Positions 24,046 to 33,160 of a stretch of DNA of 64,000 bases are shown piece after piece; the stretch's first letter is position 1, and every line of letters starts with the position of its first letter. The stretch spans positions 1 to 64,000 of the forward strand of contig DASXUY010000036.1 of assembly GCA_036504535.1 (NCBI GenBank). The letters are read 5' to 3'. Origin of the DNA: JARLGU01 sp036504535. Its GTDB lineage: Bacteria; Armatimonadota; Armatimonadia; Armatimonadales; Capsulimonadaceae. The position numbers and the translations under genes are program-made. Under the pieces are notes generated by a model that saw only the letters and a list, made by a program, of their open reading frames with translations, was not told the DNA's origin and made no database searches.

Positions 24046-26502
24046 ATGACCGTAGCCTTGGAAATTGCCATCTTTGCTACGGCGAGCAACGGTTTCCACG
24101 CCATCGTTAGACCCATGCCCTTCAACATACACGACGCATTCAGTGAGTTTGTGCTCCTTCTCGTCGTCGCCGCACTCGTCGGCGCGATGGCGGCTCGTCT
24201 ACGGCAGCCGCTAGTCGTCGGGTTCATCGCAGTCGGGATTCTGGCCGGGCCATCGGGGTTGCACTGGATAAAGTCGTCGGACCAGATACACGTGCTCGCC
24301 GAAATGGGCCTTGCCCTGCTCCTGTTTGTGGTCGGTCTCAAGCTCGACCTGCACATCATTCGCACCATGGGCATGGTCGCTGTGAAAGCCGGGCTAGCTC
24401 AGGTTGCCGTGACGTTGGCGCTCGGTTTCATTCTCGTACTCGCCCTCGGACTGTCCCCAGTAAGCGCGCTCTATGTGGCGCTTGCGTTAACCTTGTCCTC
24501 GACTATCATCATCGTCAAACTGCTATCCGACAAGCAGGAAACCGAGTCGCTCCAGGGACGCCTCACACTCGGTGTGCTGATCGTACAAGACCTTGTCGTC
24601 GTGCTCGCGATGATCGCGCTGTCTGCCGTGTCCGGAACGGTCACCACCCATCCCGTGCTGCACGCGCTCCTGATCGTAGCGAACGGGGCGGCGTTCCTGG
24701 GCGGCGTCTGGGCTGTGACCGTTTTCGTGCTGCCGCGTATCCTCCCGTTTCTCTCCCGCTCGACTGAACTCCTGGTGCTGATAAGCATCGCATGGGCGCT
24801 TATCCTGGCGCTGCTTGGCGAACTCATGGGGTTTGGCAAAGAGGTAGGCGCGTTCCTTGCCGGTATATCGCTGGCGTCGACACCCTATCGCGACATCCTC
24901 GCCGCTAAGCTAGCCAGCCTGCGCGACTTCTTGCTGCTCTTCTTCTTCATCGAGATGGGCAGCCAACTCGACGTTTCTTCGATGGGCGCCCAAATCGGCC
25001 AGTCACTTGTCCTGATCGCCTTCGTCTTGTTCGTTAAGCCCGGCCTAGTTACCGTGATCATGACACGGATGGGTTACCGTCCGCGCACAGGCTTCATGGT
25101 CGGCCTCTACCTGGCCCAGATCAGCGAGTTTTCGCTCATTCTGATGGCCATGGGCGCAGCAGCAGGCCACGTCGTCGGCGGGACCGTTGGCGTGGTGACG
25201 CTCGTCGGCCTTGTCACCATCGGCCTGTCAAGCTACCTGATCGAGCATTCACAGCGCATCTACGACCGTTCAGCGCCGTTCCTGTCCTCGCTTGACCGCA
25301 GTCCGCGGCACCGCGAGGACGATGCCGCAGGCGGCGAGCAAGGGCACGCCGATATCATTCTCGTCGGTATCGGTCCGTATGGCAGCAATATCGCCGAGAA
25401 CCTGCAAGCACGCGGACGCTCCGTCCTTGGCGTCGACTTTGACCCGCAGGCTGTGGGGGCGTGGACAGGGCGAGGGTGGAGTGCCGTGTTCGGCGACGTG
25501 CAAGACCCTGACTTCGCGGCAACTTTGCCGCTCCTAACCGCCCGCTGGGTCGTGAGCGCTGTCCGCGACCAACAGAGCAACATCGCCCTGGTGCGCTCGC
25601 TGCGCCACGCAGGGTACGCTGGCAATTTCGCGTTCACCGCTCGGACCCGAGACGAGGGGCAGGTGCTACTGGACACATCGCCAGGACTCCTACTTGTTCC
25701 GTTCGAGGACTCGGCTATTCAAGCGGTCGACATGTTATTCGTGACTGAAGATAGGATCGCGAGGGAAACTATGGACAAGCTTATTGAGCAGATTACCGGC
25801 CACATAGTCGTTTGTGGCTATGGCCGTATGGGCCAGCAGGTCGTCAAGGACTTCCTACGCCAATCGGTGCCGTTCGTTGTCGTCGAAGACAACCCCGAGC
25901 AGCTTCCCAAGCTGCAGGAGGCCAACCTGCCACACGTGGTCGGCAACGCCAGCCAGGACGATGTCCTGATCAAGGCGGGCATCAAACGCGCCAAAGGTTT
26001 GATCTCGGTAGCGTCTACGGATGAAGCGAACGTGTTCATCGTTCTCACCGCGCGTGTGCTCAATCCGAATCTCTACATCGTCGCCCGCTCCATTCTCGAA
26101 GAGAACGAAGACAAGTTGCGTCGCGCCGGCGCCGATAAGGTGATGTCGCCCTATATCCTTGGCGGACACCGGATCGCGACGGCTGTCACGAAGCCCGGCA
26201 TTTTCGAGTTCCTTGACCTCCTGATGCATAGCGACAAGCTGCCAATTGAGATCGGCATCGTTACGCTCAACCCGTCATCGCCGCTTAACGCACGCACGGT
26301 CGCCGAGATCGACCTCGGCGAGATCTACGGCGTCACGCTGCTCGCAGTCCGCCGCCCAGGCGTACAGCTGCACGCGAACCCGCGCGGCGACTACCGCCTC
26401 GAAGCGGGCGACGAGTTAATCGTCATCGGCACCGTCGAACAGATCGAAGCCATCGAAGCTGCGACCACACCGGACGGCGGAACCGGGGCTAACTTGGCCT
26501 GA
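24046..26502 (+). CDS. CPA2-family cation:proton antiporter with two TrkA-N (RCK) domains
   Basis: 818 residues. About 12 membrane helices (~30-415) form the Na+/H+ exchanger fold typical of KefB/KefC/YbaL (VVGFIAVGILAGPSGL, then FGKEVGAFLAGISLAS). Two Rossmann-type TrkA-N domains follow, at ~435-560 (IILVGIGPYGSNIAENL) and ~580-700 (HIVVCGYGRMGQQVVKDF), then a TrkA-C domain at ~720-805. It exports K+ or Na+ in exchange for H+, gated by nucleotide or metabolite binding. The ATG at 24046 has AAGGT upstream; the in-frame ATG at 24115 lacks a ribosome-binding site. Two complete RCK domains in one chain are less common than one. Confidence 0.93.
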   Translation: MTVALEIAIFATASNGFHAIVRPMPFNIHDAFSEFVLLLVVAALVGAMAARLRQPLVVGFIAVGILAGPSGLHWIKSSDQIHVLAEMGLALLLFVVGLKLDLHIIRTMGMVAVKAGLAQVAVTLALGFILVLALGLSPVSALYVALALTLSSTIIIVKLLSDKQETESLQGRLTLGVLIVQDLVVVLAMIALSAVSGTVTTHPVLHALLIVANGAAFLGGVWAVTVFVLPRILPFLSRSTELLVLISIAWALILALLGELMGFGKEVGAFLAGISLASTPYRDILAAKLASLRDFLLLFFFIEMGSQLDVSSMGAQIGQSLVLIAFVLFVKPGLVTVIMTRMGYRPRTGFMVGLYLAQISEFSLILMAMGAAAGHVVGGTVGVVTLVGLVTIGLSSYLIEHSQRIYDRSAPFLSSLDRSPRHREDDAAGGEQGHADIILVGIGPYGSNIAENLQARGRSVLGVDFDPQAVGAWTGRGWSAVFGDVQDPDFAATLPLLTARWVVSAVRDQQSNIALVRSLRHAGYAGNFAFTARTRDEGQVLLDTSPGLLLVPFEDSAIQAVDMLFVTEDRIARETMDKLIEQITGHIVVCGYGRMGQQVVKDFLRQSVPFVVVEDNPEQLPKLQEANLPHVVGNASQDDVLIKAGIKRAKGLISVASTDEANVFIVLTARVLNPNLYIVARSILEENEDKLRRAGADKVMSPYILGGHRIATAVTKPGIFEFLDLLMHSDKLPIEIGIVTLNPSSPLNARTVAEIDLGEIYGVTLLAVRRPGVQLHANPRGDYRLEAGDELIVIGTVEQIEAIEAATTPDGGTGANLA

Positions 26503-26611
26503 CATGGTTGGCGATTCGTGCATGTTTCCTGTCTTTGTATGCATGGCGTATCTTCGAAGGCTTCTGTACAATAGTCCCATATTCGAAGCCCTCAGTAGAT
26601 AGGTACTCCAT

Positions 26612-27649
26612 ATGTCAGAAACAGTACGAATCGGGTTCGCCGGTGTCGGCAATATGGGCCAGGCAGCCCACTTGCGCAACTATGTCGCGGTTCCGGGGTG
26701 CGAGGTAGTCGCTATTGCCGAACTTCGCCCCAAACTCCGAGAAGCGGTCGCACGCCGGTATGGCATCGCGAATACTTACCCCGACGCCGCAGCTATGCTC
26801 AACGCTGAAAAGCTCGACGCCATCGTCGCCTCCCAACCGTTCACCCACCACGGTTCCATTGTCCCGCCGCTCTATGCCGCTGGAGTGCCAGTCTTCACCG
26901 AGAAGCCGCTCGCGGGGTCCGTCGCCGTTGCCGAACAGATCCTATCCACGCTCGCGAGCAGCAAATCGTGGCACATGGTGGGTTACCACAAACGCAGCGA
27001 CCCGGCGACCATGTACGCCAAAGCCGAGATCGACCGGCTGCGCGCGACCGGCGAGCTTGGACCGCTTAAGTATGTGCGCCTCGTGATGCCCGAGGGCGAC
27101 TGGACCGCCAACGGTTTCCGCGAAGTCTGCATTCGCACCGACGACCCCTCGCCAAACGTCCCCGCGGACGCCGGTGTGAACGCTGATCCCGCGTACATCA
27201 GCTTCGTGAACTATTACATCCACCAGATCAACCTGCTACGCCACCTCTTTGGCGAACCATACACGGTGACCTACGCCGACCCGACCGGTGTCCTTCTCGC
27301 GGCGCAAAGCAACAGCGGCGTTCCCGGCGTCATCGAAATGTCGCCGTTCAAAACCAGCATTGACTGGCAAGAGTCGGCATTTGTCGCCTTTGAGCGCGGC
27401 TGGATCCGTATCGAACTGCCCGCACCGCTCACATCGAACCGCCCCGGCCGCGTCGAAGTCTACCGCGACCCCGGCCACGGCGAAACCCCCACGCTGACAT
27501 CGCCAACGCTGCCTTGGAACCACGCCATGTACCAGCAAGCCGTCAACTTCGTCAGCGCTGTACGCGGCGAAATCCCGCCCATGTGCACAGCGCAGGAAGC
27601 TCTGCTCGACCTGCAAAACGCGCGGCAGTATTGTGACCTCGTAAGGTAA
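26612..27649 (+). CDS. Gfo/Idh/MocA-family NAD(P)-dependent sugar oxidoreductase
   Basis: 345 residues. The Rossmann motif GFAGVGNMGQAAHL is at residues 8-21, the family EKP motif is in FTEKPLAG (~95), and a C-terminal alpha/beta substrate domain follows, with HQINLLRHLFGEP. It oxidises or epimerises a sugar or cyclitol with NAD(P). It probably serves the same catabolic set as the VCBS protein and the GH4 enzyme downstream on the same strand. An AGG ribosome-binding site lies 8 nt before ATG. A palindromic repeat begins right at the stop codon. Confidence 0.92.
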   Translation: MSETVRIGFAGVGNMGQAAHLRNYVAVPGCEVVAIAELRPKLREAVARRYGIANTYPDAAAMLNAEKLDAIVASQPFTHHGSIVPPLYAAGVPVFTEKPLAGSVAVAEQILSTLASSKSWHMVGYHKRSDPATMYAKAEIDRLRATGELGPLKYVRLVMPEGDWTANGFREVCIRTDDPSPNVPADAGVNADPAYISFVNYYIHQINLLRHLFGEPYTVTYADPTGVLLAAQSNSGVPGVIEMSPFKTSIDWQESAFVAFERGWIRIELPAPLTSNRPGRVEVYRDPGHGETPTLTSPTLPWNHAMYQQAVNFVSAVRGEIPPMCTAQEALLDLQNARQYCDLVR

Positions 27650-27746
27650 GACCTCACCCCCAGCCCCTCTCCTACGATAAGGAGAGGGGGGTCAGATTCT
27701 GGTTCCCTTCCCCTTATCGTAGGGGAAGGGCTAGGGATGAGGTCTT
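27648..27746. repeat. ACCTCACCCC palindromic element, copy 1
   Basis: A 99-bp near-palindrome. It opens AAGACCTCACCCCCAGCCCC and closes with GGGATGAGGTCTT; inner arms CCTACGATAAGG and CCTTATCGTAGG pair too. The same family as 34236-34362. The left arm overlaps the stop codon of the oxidoreductase. Elements with the ACCTCACCCC(C)TA motif are widespread in environmental genomes and look like non-autonomous palindromic repeats. Confidence 0.85.
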
Positions 27747-27783
27747 CCTAACAAGGATAACACCCTTCGCGCAGCGAAGATAC

Positions 27784-27816
27784 AAAAATGGCCCGCCCGG
27801 CCTGAGAGGGCTCCTA
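27784..27816. repeat. TCCTA/GGCC-hairpin element R3
   Basis: A5-TGGCCCGCCCGGCC-TGAGAGGG-CTCCTA, ending 6 nt before the ATG of the VCBS gene. Its hairpin has the T-rich side on the minus strand, as in R2. Here it would lie directly over the ribosome-binding region, where no other Shine-Dalgarno sequence is visible except GAGAGGG inside the element. Confidence 0.65.
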
Positions 27817-27822
27817 TACAAA

Positions 27823-28908
27823 ATGCCAATCAAATTCCACAAAGTATTGATAGCTGGCGAGAGCTTCGAAGCGGCGTCGGTGTGCGACGTCAACAACGAC
27901 GGTGTTCTCGACATCGTCTCTGGCGGCTTCTGGTACCAGGGCCCCGATTTCGTCAAGCGGCACCGCATCTGCGACGTCGCCCGGTGCGGCGAGTACTACG
28001 ACGATTTCTCCGCTATCCCGCTGGACATCGACGGCGACGGATACCCCGATATTGTCACCGGTGGCTGGTGGGGCGAGACGCTTCGGTGGCGTCAGAACCC
28101 CGGCGCGGCGGGCGGCGATTGGACCGAGCACGTGATCGCGAAGACCAGCAACATCGAGACCACCCGCGCATGGGACGTTGACGGCGACGGGGTTCCTGAG
28201 ATCGTCCCGAACACGCCTAATGGGCCTCTCGTCGTTTATAAGCTCATCTTTGACATAGCTGGACGCGGTACTGGCCAGTTCGAAGCGCACACCATCTTCG
28301 AGCGCGCTCAGGGCCACGGGCTCGGATTCGGCGACATCACCGGCAACGGGCGCGGCGACTTCGTGCTGCGCGACGGCTGGTTGGAAGCGCCCGATGATCC
28401 GTTCACCGGCGAGTGGACATTCCACCCCCACTTCAATTTTGGCTGGGACGGCAGCGTGCCTATCCTCGTGGTCGACGTCAACGGCGACGGTATCAACGAT
28501 ATCATCGTCGGCTCCGCTCACAGCTACGGCCTGCGGTGGTTCGAGCAGCGTATCGACGCCATCGGCGATCGATCCTGGATCGAGCACCCGATCGACCCGT
28601 TCAACGCCCAATACCACGACCTCCAGTGGGCCGATATCGACGGCGACGGCCAGCCGGAACTCGTCACCGGCAAGCGCCACCGCGCGCACAATGGCAACGA
28701 AGCAGGCGAAGCAGACGATCTCGGTATCTACTACTTCAAATGGAACGGCGAGTCGTTCAGCAAGCAAGTGATCTCATACGGCCCACACGGAGAAGGCGCT
28801 GGCTGCGGCATCTTCTTCTGGCTGGCTGATCTGCGGGGCACTGGCCGCCTTGATCTTGTGGCTCCTGGCAAGGATGGCTTACATATATTCTATAATGAAG
28901 GATTATAA
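27823..28908 (+). CDS. FG-GAP/VCBS-repeat protein
   Basis: 361 residues built from about six beta-propeller blades with Ca2+-binding loops such as DVNNDGVLDIVSGG, DIDGDGYPDIVTGGWW, DVDGDGVPEIVP and DVNGDGINDIIVG. These are FG-GAP/VCBS repeats, found in carbohydrate-binding and adhesion proteins. No signal peptide is visible, so it may be cytosolic or exported by an unusual route. It lies between a sugar oxidoreductase and a GH4 glycosidase, so sugar binding is plausible. Element R3 covers the translation-start region. Confidence 0.85.
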   Translation: MPIKFHKVLIAGESFEAASVCDVNNDGVLDIVSGGFWYQGPDFVKRHRICDVARCGEYYDDFSAIPLDIDGDGYPDIVTGGWWGETLRWRQNPGAAGGDWTEHVIAKTSNIETTRAWDVDGDGVPEIVPNTPNGPLVVYKLIFDIAGRGTGQFEAHTIFERAQGHGLGFGDITGNGRGDFVLRDGWLEAPDDPFTGEWTFHPHFNFGWDGSVPILVVDVNGDGINDIIVGSAHSYGLRWFEQRIDAIGDRSWIEHPIDPFNAQYHDLQWADIDGDGQPELVTGKRHRAHNGNEAGEADDLGIYYFKWNGESFSKQVISYGPHGEGAGCGIFFWLADLRGTGRLDLVAPGKDGLHIFYNEGL

Positions 28909-28934
28909 GATTACCCCGACTCGCTTAGGCTCGT

Positions 28935-29111
28935 CACCCCACGAGTGGGGTTATTGATGAGCGGGTTCCTCGTAGCTGGTTGCAGGTGCTTTCAGATTCC
29001 GGAGAGTATCTATAAGTCCTTGGCGAGACACGCGTCGGGGTCTCTAAATTCCTAATAGTAACTGCAAGTAGCCAAGAGGCACTTGCTCATCATAACCCCA
29101 CTCGTGGGGTG
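28935..29111. repeat. large inverted repeat upstream of the GH4 gene
   Basis: A left arm (28935-28962) and right arm (29085-29111) are reverse complements over 27 nt apart from one extra T. Each arm contains its own palindrome, CCCCACGAGTGGGG or CCCCACTCGTGGGG. The ~120-nt interior has a GAGAC...GTCTC hairpin (about 29022-29044) and a GTAACTGCAAGTAGCCAAG stretch that resembles the 3' part of the elements at 43405 and 50996. It could be a closed structured RNA leader for the GH4 gene 24 nt on, or a mobile palindrome. Confidence 0.7.
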
Positions 29112-29134
29112 GCGCGGCACGCGCCGGGGTTCAT

Positions 29135-30553
29135 ATGGCAAAAATAGCAATGATCGGCGCAGGTAGCCTTGTCTTCTGCAAGACGCTCATGTCTGACTTT
29201 CTCGGGACGCCTGCGCTTGCGGGCAGCGAATACCGGCTCATGGCGCCGACCCACCGGCGGCTGGATAAGATGCACGCGTTTGTCGAGCGGATGATCGCCG
29301 ACAACGGTATCGATGCGACGGCGATCGCGACCACGGACCGCAGGGAAGCGCTGCGTGATGCCGACTATGTGGTCGTGATGATCCAGGCCGGCGGGCTCGA
29401 AGAGTTCCGGCAGGACTACGAGATCCCCCTCAAGTACGGTGTCGATCAGTGTATCGGCGATACGATGGGGCCGGGCGGTATCTTCCGCGCTCTGCGCCAT
29501 ATTCCGGCGCTCCTAGACATCGCGAGGGACATGCAGGAATTGTGCCCCAACGCCGTGCTGTTCAACTACGCCAACCCGATGGCGATGTGCTGCTGGGCGC
29601 TCGGCAAGGTGCCCGGGTTGCGCTTTGTGGGTCTGTGCCACGGTGTGCAGACAACGATGGATCTTATCGGCAGCTATGTCGGGGTCCCGAAGGAACAGAT
29701 CGACTTTGTCGCCGCGGGGATCAACCATATGGCGTGGTTCCTGCGCCTCGAACACGAGGGGCGCGACCTATACCCGCTGCTGAAGGAACGGTTCGAGCAG
29801 CCTGGCTACTACGTCAACGAGAAGGTCCGCGCTGAAGTGATGCGCCATTTTGGCTATTTTATGACCGAAAGCACGGGCCACCTGTCCGAATACCTGCCGT
29901 ACTTCCGCAAGAACCAGGACGCGCTTGACACCTACTGCGACGAGCCTGCATTCGGCGGCGAAAGCGGCGCGTACTACAAATACTGTGTCATGTTGGCGGA
30001 CAAATTCTCTCGCACAGACCCGCTGTCCATCGAGTCGACTAAACTCGGGCCGCGCAGCGCCGAATACTGCTCGCATATTATCGAAGCGCTGGAAACTGGC
30101 GAGGTGTTTCGGCTCAACGGCAATATCCGCAACGACGGCTATATCAAAAACCTGCCCGACGGATGCTGCGTCGAAGTGCCGATCTATGTCGACCGCATGG
30201 GCCTGCATCCGACCAATGTCGGCAACCTGCCAATGCAGTGCGCCGCGCTGAATATGACCAATGTCAACGTCCAGGGCCTCACCGTCGAAGCCAGCTTCAC
30301 CGGCGACCCGGAGATGGTGGTTCAGGCAGTAGCTCTCGACCCACTCGCCAGCGCCGTTCTGACCCTGCAGCAGATCCGCGACATGACCGCCGAAATGCTC
30401 GACGCTCAGTCAGCCTACCTTCCGCAGTTCGCGGGGAAGACGCTGCGGACCGTCAAGCCGATCTCAATCCCCGTTGACGTTGAACGCGCCGACGTCCCCC
30501 TCGACCCCGCCCTCGTGATCGCGAACCGGTTCATCAAGCTGGCGGAGGCGTAG
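29135..30553 (+). CDS. GH4-family NAD+/Mn2+-dependent glycosidase (alpha-galactosidase-like)
   Basis: 472 residues, the typical GH4 size. The NAD-binding loop is IAMIGAGSLVF at residues 4-14. NYANPMAM, CHGVQ (the Cys metal ligand) and INHMAW (the His metal ligand) are the family landmarks. GH4 enzymes use a redox/elimination mechanism with NAD+ and a divalent metal. MelA-type members act on alpha-galactosides or alpha-galacturonides. No signal peptide, so it works in the cytosol. Start ATG with GGGG upstream. It is preceded by the inverted repeat at 28935 and followed by the one at 30561. Confidence 0.93.
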   Translation: MAKIAMIGAGSLVFCKTLMSDFLGTPALAGSEYRLMAPTHRRLDKMHAFVERMIADNGIDATAIATTDRREALRDADYVVVMIQAGGLEEFRQDYEIPLKYGVDQCIGDTMGPGGIFRALRHIPALLDIARDMQELCPNAVLFNYANPMAMCCWALGKVPGLRFVGLCHGVQTTMDLIGSYVGVPKEQIDFVAAGINHMAWFLRLEHEGRDLYPLLKERFEQPGYYVNEKVRAEVMRHFGYFMTESTGHLSEYLPYFRKNQDALDTYCDEPAFGGESGAYYKYCVMLADKFSRTDPLSIESTKLGPRSAEYCSHIIEALETGEVFRLNGNIRNDGYIKNLPDGCCVEVPIYVDRMGLHPTNVGNLPMQCAALNMTNVNVQGLTVEASFTGDPEMVVQAVALDPLASAVLTLQQIRDMTAEMLDAQSAYLPQFAGKTLRTVKPISIPVDVERADVPLDPALVIANRFIKLAEA

Positions 30554-30560
30554 GCAGACC

Positions 30561-30670
30561 TTGTCTGAACTGTGGTCTGTCTGATTGAATGATTGGCATG
30601 ATAGATGAGCCTGACGCTCGCTCCAACAATCATGCCAATCAAATAATCAAATAAATCACAGTTCAGACAA
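30561..30670. repeat. 110-bp nested inverted repeat
   Basis: Outer arms TTGTCTGAACTGTG (30561-30574) and its exact reverse complement (30657-30670). Inner arms TGATTGGCATGAT (30590-30602) and its exact complement (30629-30641). A small central GAGC/GCTC stem. The 15-nt gaps on both sides also pair in part (TGATT). It is an almost complete single hairpin, of a size and form like a MITE or extragenic palindrome. Confidence 0.85.
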
Positions 30671-30738
30671 CCGCCACCATAACCGATAAGTATATCCCAC
30701 TTCTCGCTCCCACCACGGCAACGAATCCCCGCGACAGG

Positions 30739-30747
30739 TGTTATAAT
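30739..30747 (+). promoter_or_regulatory. extended -10 promoter of the MFS gene
   Basis: TGTTATAAT (extended TGn plus perfect TATAAT), 32 bp before the GTG start. The -35 is poor, as is usual for extended -10 promoters. Confidence 0.55.
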
Positions 30748-30779
30748 CCACAACGCCATTTTGTCCTGGAGTACGCCGC

Positions 30780-32039
30780 GTGAGTAACCGCAAGCCAGCC
30801 ATCGTCTTTATCTTCATCACCCTCGTCATCGATATTCTCGGATTCGGGCTGATTATCCCGGTGCTACCAGGTCTCGTCAAAACGCTCACCACGGGTGGGC
30901 CGGAACGCGGTGCGCATGAGTTTGGCTTGCTGCTAGCGTCGTTTGGGCTGGCGCAGTTCCTCTTCTCGCCGATTCTCGGGGCGCTCAGCGACCGCTACGG
31001 GCGGCGTCCGGTATTGCTGATTGCGCTGTTCGTGACCATCTTTGATTATGTGATCATGGCTCTCGCGAACTCGATGGGGTGGCTTTTTGTTGGGCGAATC
31101 CTTGCGGGAATGACCGGGGCCAGTTTCACGGTGGGCAGCGCGTACATCGCCGATGTCTCCCCGCCGGAGAAGCGCGCGCAGAGCTTCGGGTTGATTGGGG
31201 CGGCGTTCGGGGTCGGCTTTATCCTCGGGCCAGCGGCTGGCGGTTTGCTGGCCACCGTGTCCGAGCGCGCCCCCTTTTGGGCGGCGGCTGCGCTAAGCCT
31301 CGCGAACTTCCTGTTTGGCCTGTTCGTGTTTCCCGAATCCCTGCAGCCTAAGGACCGTCGCGCCATCGACGCGTCATCGCTAAACCCGGCAAAGGGTCTC
31401 GTCATCCTGCTTCGTTTCCCGTGGGTAGCTGTCATGGCCGCCGCGATGGCGTTGACCGCCTTGGCGCAAAACAGCCTGCAGTCGACCTGGGTGCTTTTCA
31501 CAACCGCGCGGTACCACTGGAGCCCGCTCGATAACGGCCTCTCGCTGGCGTTGATCGGCCTGTGCTCGGGGCTGGTCCAGGGCGGTTTGACTCGCCTCAT
31601 TATTCCGCGTCTTGGGGAGCGTCGCTCTGTTATCGTCGGCTATCTTGTCAACTTCCTGGGTTTCCTCGGCTTCGTACTCGCAACGAAGAGCTGGATGGTG
31701 CTCGTGGTCCTGGTGTTCTGGTGCCTTGGAGGCATTTCGGGTCCCGCGCTTCAAAGTATGCTCTCGAAGCAGTTTCAGGCGAATGAGCAAGGTGCGCTTC
31801 AGGGCGCGCTAACGAGCATTCAGAGCCTCACAGGAATAGTGGGACCACTGATCGCAACCTGGGTTTTCGGCTACTTCACGTCGCCCACTGCGCCGATCCA
31901 GATGCCCGCCGCGCCGTTCGCCCTCGGCGCGGTCCTCATAGCCGTCTCCGCCCTCGTCGCAAGCAAAGCGATGCTGTCGCACCGCGACGACGAAATCGCC
32001 GCTGGCGAGGCGAAGCGGGAAGTGGCGCCCGCGGAGTGA
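30780..32039 (+). CDS. MFS drug:H+ antiporter (TetA/MdtG-like)
   Basis: 419 residues with 12 predicted membrane helices. MFS motif A is SDRYGRRPVLL after helix 2; motif C-like GAAFGVGFILGPAAGG in helix 5 marks drug:H+ antiporters. The start is GTG (30780-30782) with CTGGAG eight nt upstream. It exports a small molecule using the proton gradient. Substrate cannot be predicted, and a sugar role is possible given the context. It is transcribed alone from the extended -10 promoter. Confidence 0.92.
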   Translation: MSNRKPAIVFIFITLVIDILGFGLIIPVLPGLVKTLTTGGPERGAHEFGLLLASFGLAQFLFSPILGALSDRYGRRPVLLIALFVTIFDYVIMALANSMGWLFVGRILAGMTGASFTVGSAYIADVSPPEKRAQSFGLIGAAFGVGFILGPAAGGLLATVSERAPFWAAAALSLANFLFGLFVFPESLQPKDRRAIDASSLNPAKGLVILLRFPWVAVMAAAMALTALAQNSLQSTWVLFTTARYHWSPLDNGLSLALIGLCSGLVQGGLTRLIIPRLGERRSVIVGYLVNFLGFLGFVLATKSWMVLVVLVFWCLGGISGPALQSMLSKQFQANEQGALQGALTSIQSLTGIVGPLIATWVFGYFTSPTAPIQMPAAPFALGAVLIAVSALVASKAMLSHRDDEIAAGEAKREVAPAE

Positions 32040-32071
32040 TGGCTAAATATGAAAGAATCGAAATTGACCCG

Positions 32072-32155
32072 TACATATTATCTATGGCCAATGCCACCAC
32101 GCACTAAAGTACGCGGCTAATGATTGAAGATAGGGTCTCCGACCCATAGGATTGC
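32072..32155 (+). ncRNA. conserved double-hairpin element, copy 1
   Basis: An 84-nt stretch that aligns with 55626-55709 (minus). Conserved blocks are CGTACAT, GCCACCACG, and ATTGAAGATAGGGTCTCCG followed by ACCCA and AGGA. The first hairpin changes sequence but keeps pairing capacity (around 32100-32117). The second is GGGTC-TCC-GACCC at 32134-32146, identical in both copies. It lies between co-directional genes (MFS and mtfA). RNA function is inferred from this conservation pattern. Confidence 0.5.
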
Positions 32156-32300
32156 GGCCGGGTGTAAACCTATTATTGCGTCGTTGTATGTGCGGATCAG
32201 TAGGTGCATTCAATTATGTGGGTCCCTATTCGCCTCGTCTTAGAATCCGAGGCCGAGCCCTTCTCGATACTCGCCACGCCCCCGCGTGCCATAATACGAC

Positions 32301-33098
32301 ATGAAGTTGCCATGGCCGTTTCGATCGCGCCTCGCCGACGCTGCGTCGCAGCCGTTTCCCGACGCGTGGACGGGTTTTCTCGACGCTAACGTCAAGCTGT
32401 ACGCGTTGCTCACGCCCGCCGAGCAGGCGCGACTTCGGGACGATTTGCGCGTGTTCATGGGCGATAAGTATTGGGAGGGTGCGCTCGGGTTTGAGATCAC
32501 CGATGAGGTGAAAGTCACGGTGAGCGCGCTCGCGTGTCTGCTAACGGTCGGATTCGAGCAGCACGACTCGTTCCCCAACGTCGAAACTATCCTCGTCTAC
32601 CCGACTGCCTACCAGATGCCCAACGTGCCAGTCCATCTGCGTCGCGGCGTGACCGTGCTCGACCCAACATCCAACGATACCGACCCGCGCCTCGGCGAAG
32701 CGCATGGGATTGGCCCCGTGGTGCTGTCGTGGGAAGATGTCGTCGCCGGTGGGCAGAGTCTGACCGATGGCCACAATCTGGTCTTCCACGAGTTCGCACA
32801 CAAACTCGACTTCCGCGATGGCTACTCCGACGGCGTTCCGTACCTACGGAAGCGTTCGGATGTGGACCGCTGGGCGGCGGTGATGTCGGCCGCGTTCGAA
32901 ATGCTGGTCGAGGATGTGACCCACCACCGCCACACCATCCTGCAGCCCTACGGAGCCACCAACGCCGCTGAATTTTTCGCCGTCTGCACCGAGTGCTACT
33001 ACGAAAAGCCTGTCGCGATGCGGGAAAAGATGCCAGACCTGTATGATGTGCTGCGCGGCTATTACGGCATCGACTGGGCCGAGCGGATGGGAGGATAA
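32301..33098 (+). CDS. mtfA: M90-family metallopeptidase, Mlc titration factor A
   Basis: 265 residues, the size of MtfA (DgsA anti-repressor). The zinc motif is HEFAHKLD at residues 163-170 (HExxH), with a third ligand expected in the NAAEFFAVCTE region (~222-232). In E. coli MtfA binds the glucose repressor Mlc and has aminopeptidase activity, linking to sugar-uptake control. Cytosolic, with no signal peptide. No good Shine-Dalgarno sequence precedes ATG 32301. Element C1 lies ~145 nt upstream. Confidence 0.93.
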   Translation: MKLPWPFRSRLADAASQPFPDAWTGFLDANVKLYALLTPAEQARLRDDLRVFMGDKYWEGALGFEITDEVKVTVSALACLLTVGFEQHDSFPNVETILVYPTAYQMPNVPVHLRRGVTVLDPTSNDTDPRLGEAHGIGPVVLSWEDVVAGGQSLTDGHNLVFHEFAHKLDFRDGYSDGVPYLRKRSDVDRWAAVMSAAFEMLVEDVTHHRHTILQPYGATNAAEFFAVCTECYYEKPVAMREKMPDLYDVLRGYYGIDWAERMGG

Positions 33099-33160
33099 GG
33101 TAACACACACGGAAGGAATTTGGTGATTAGCAGAGGAACGTACTAATAAACCTATTCATT

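Noticed and set aside
27814..28767. Long open reading frame antisense to the VCBS gene
   Set aside because: It is a shadow of the Ca-binding-repeat codons (GAC/GGC-rich) on the other strand, with no start signal.
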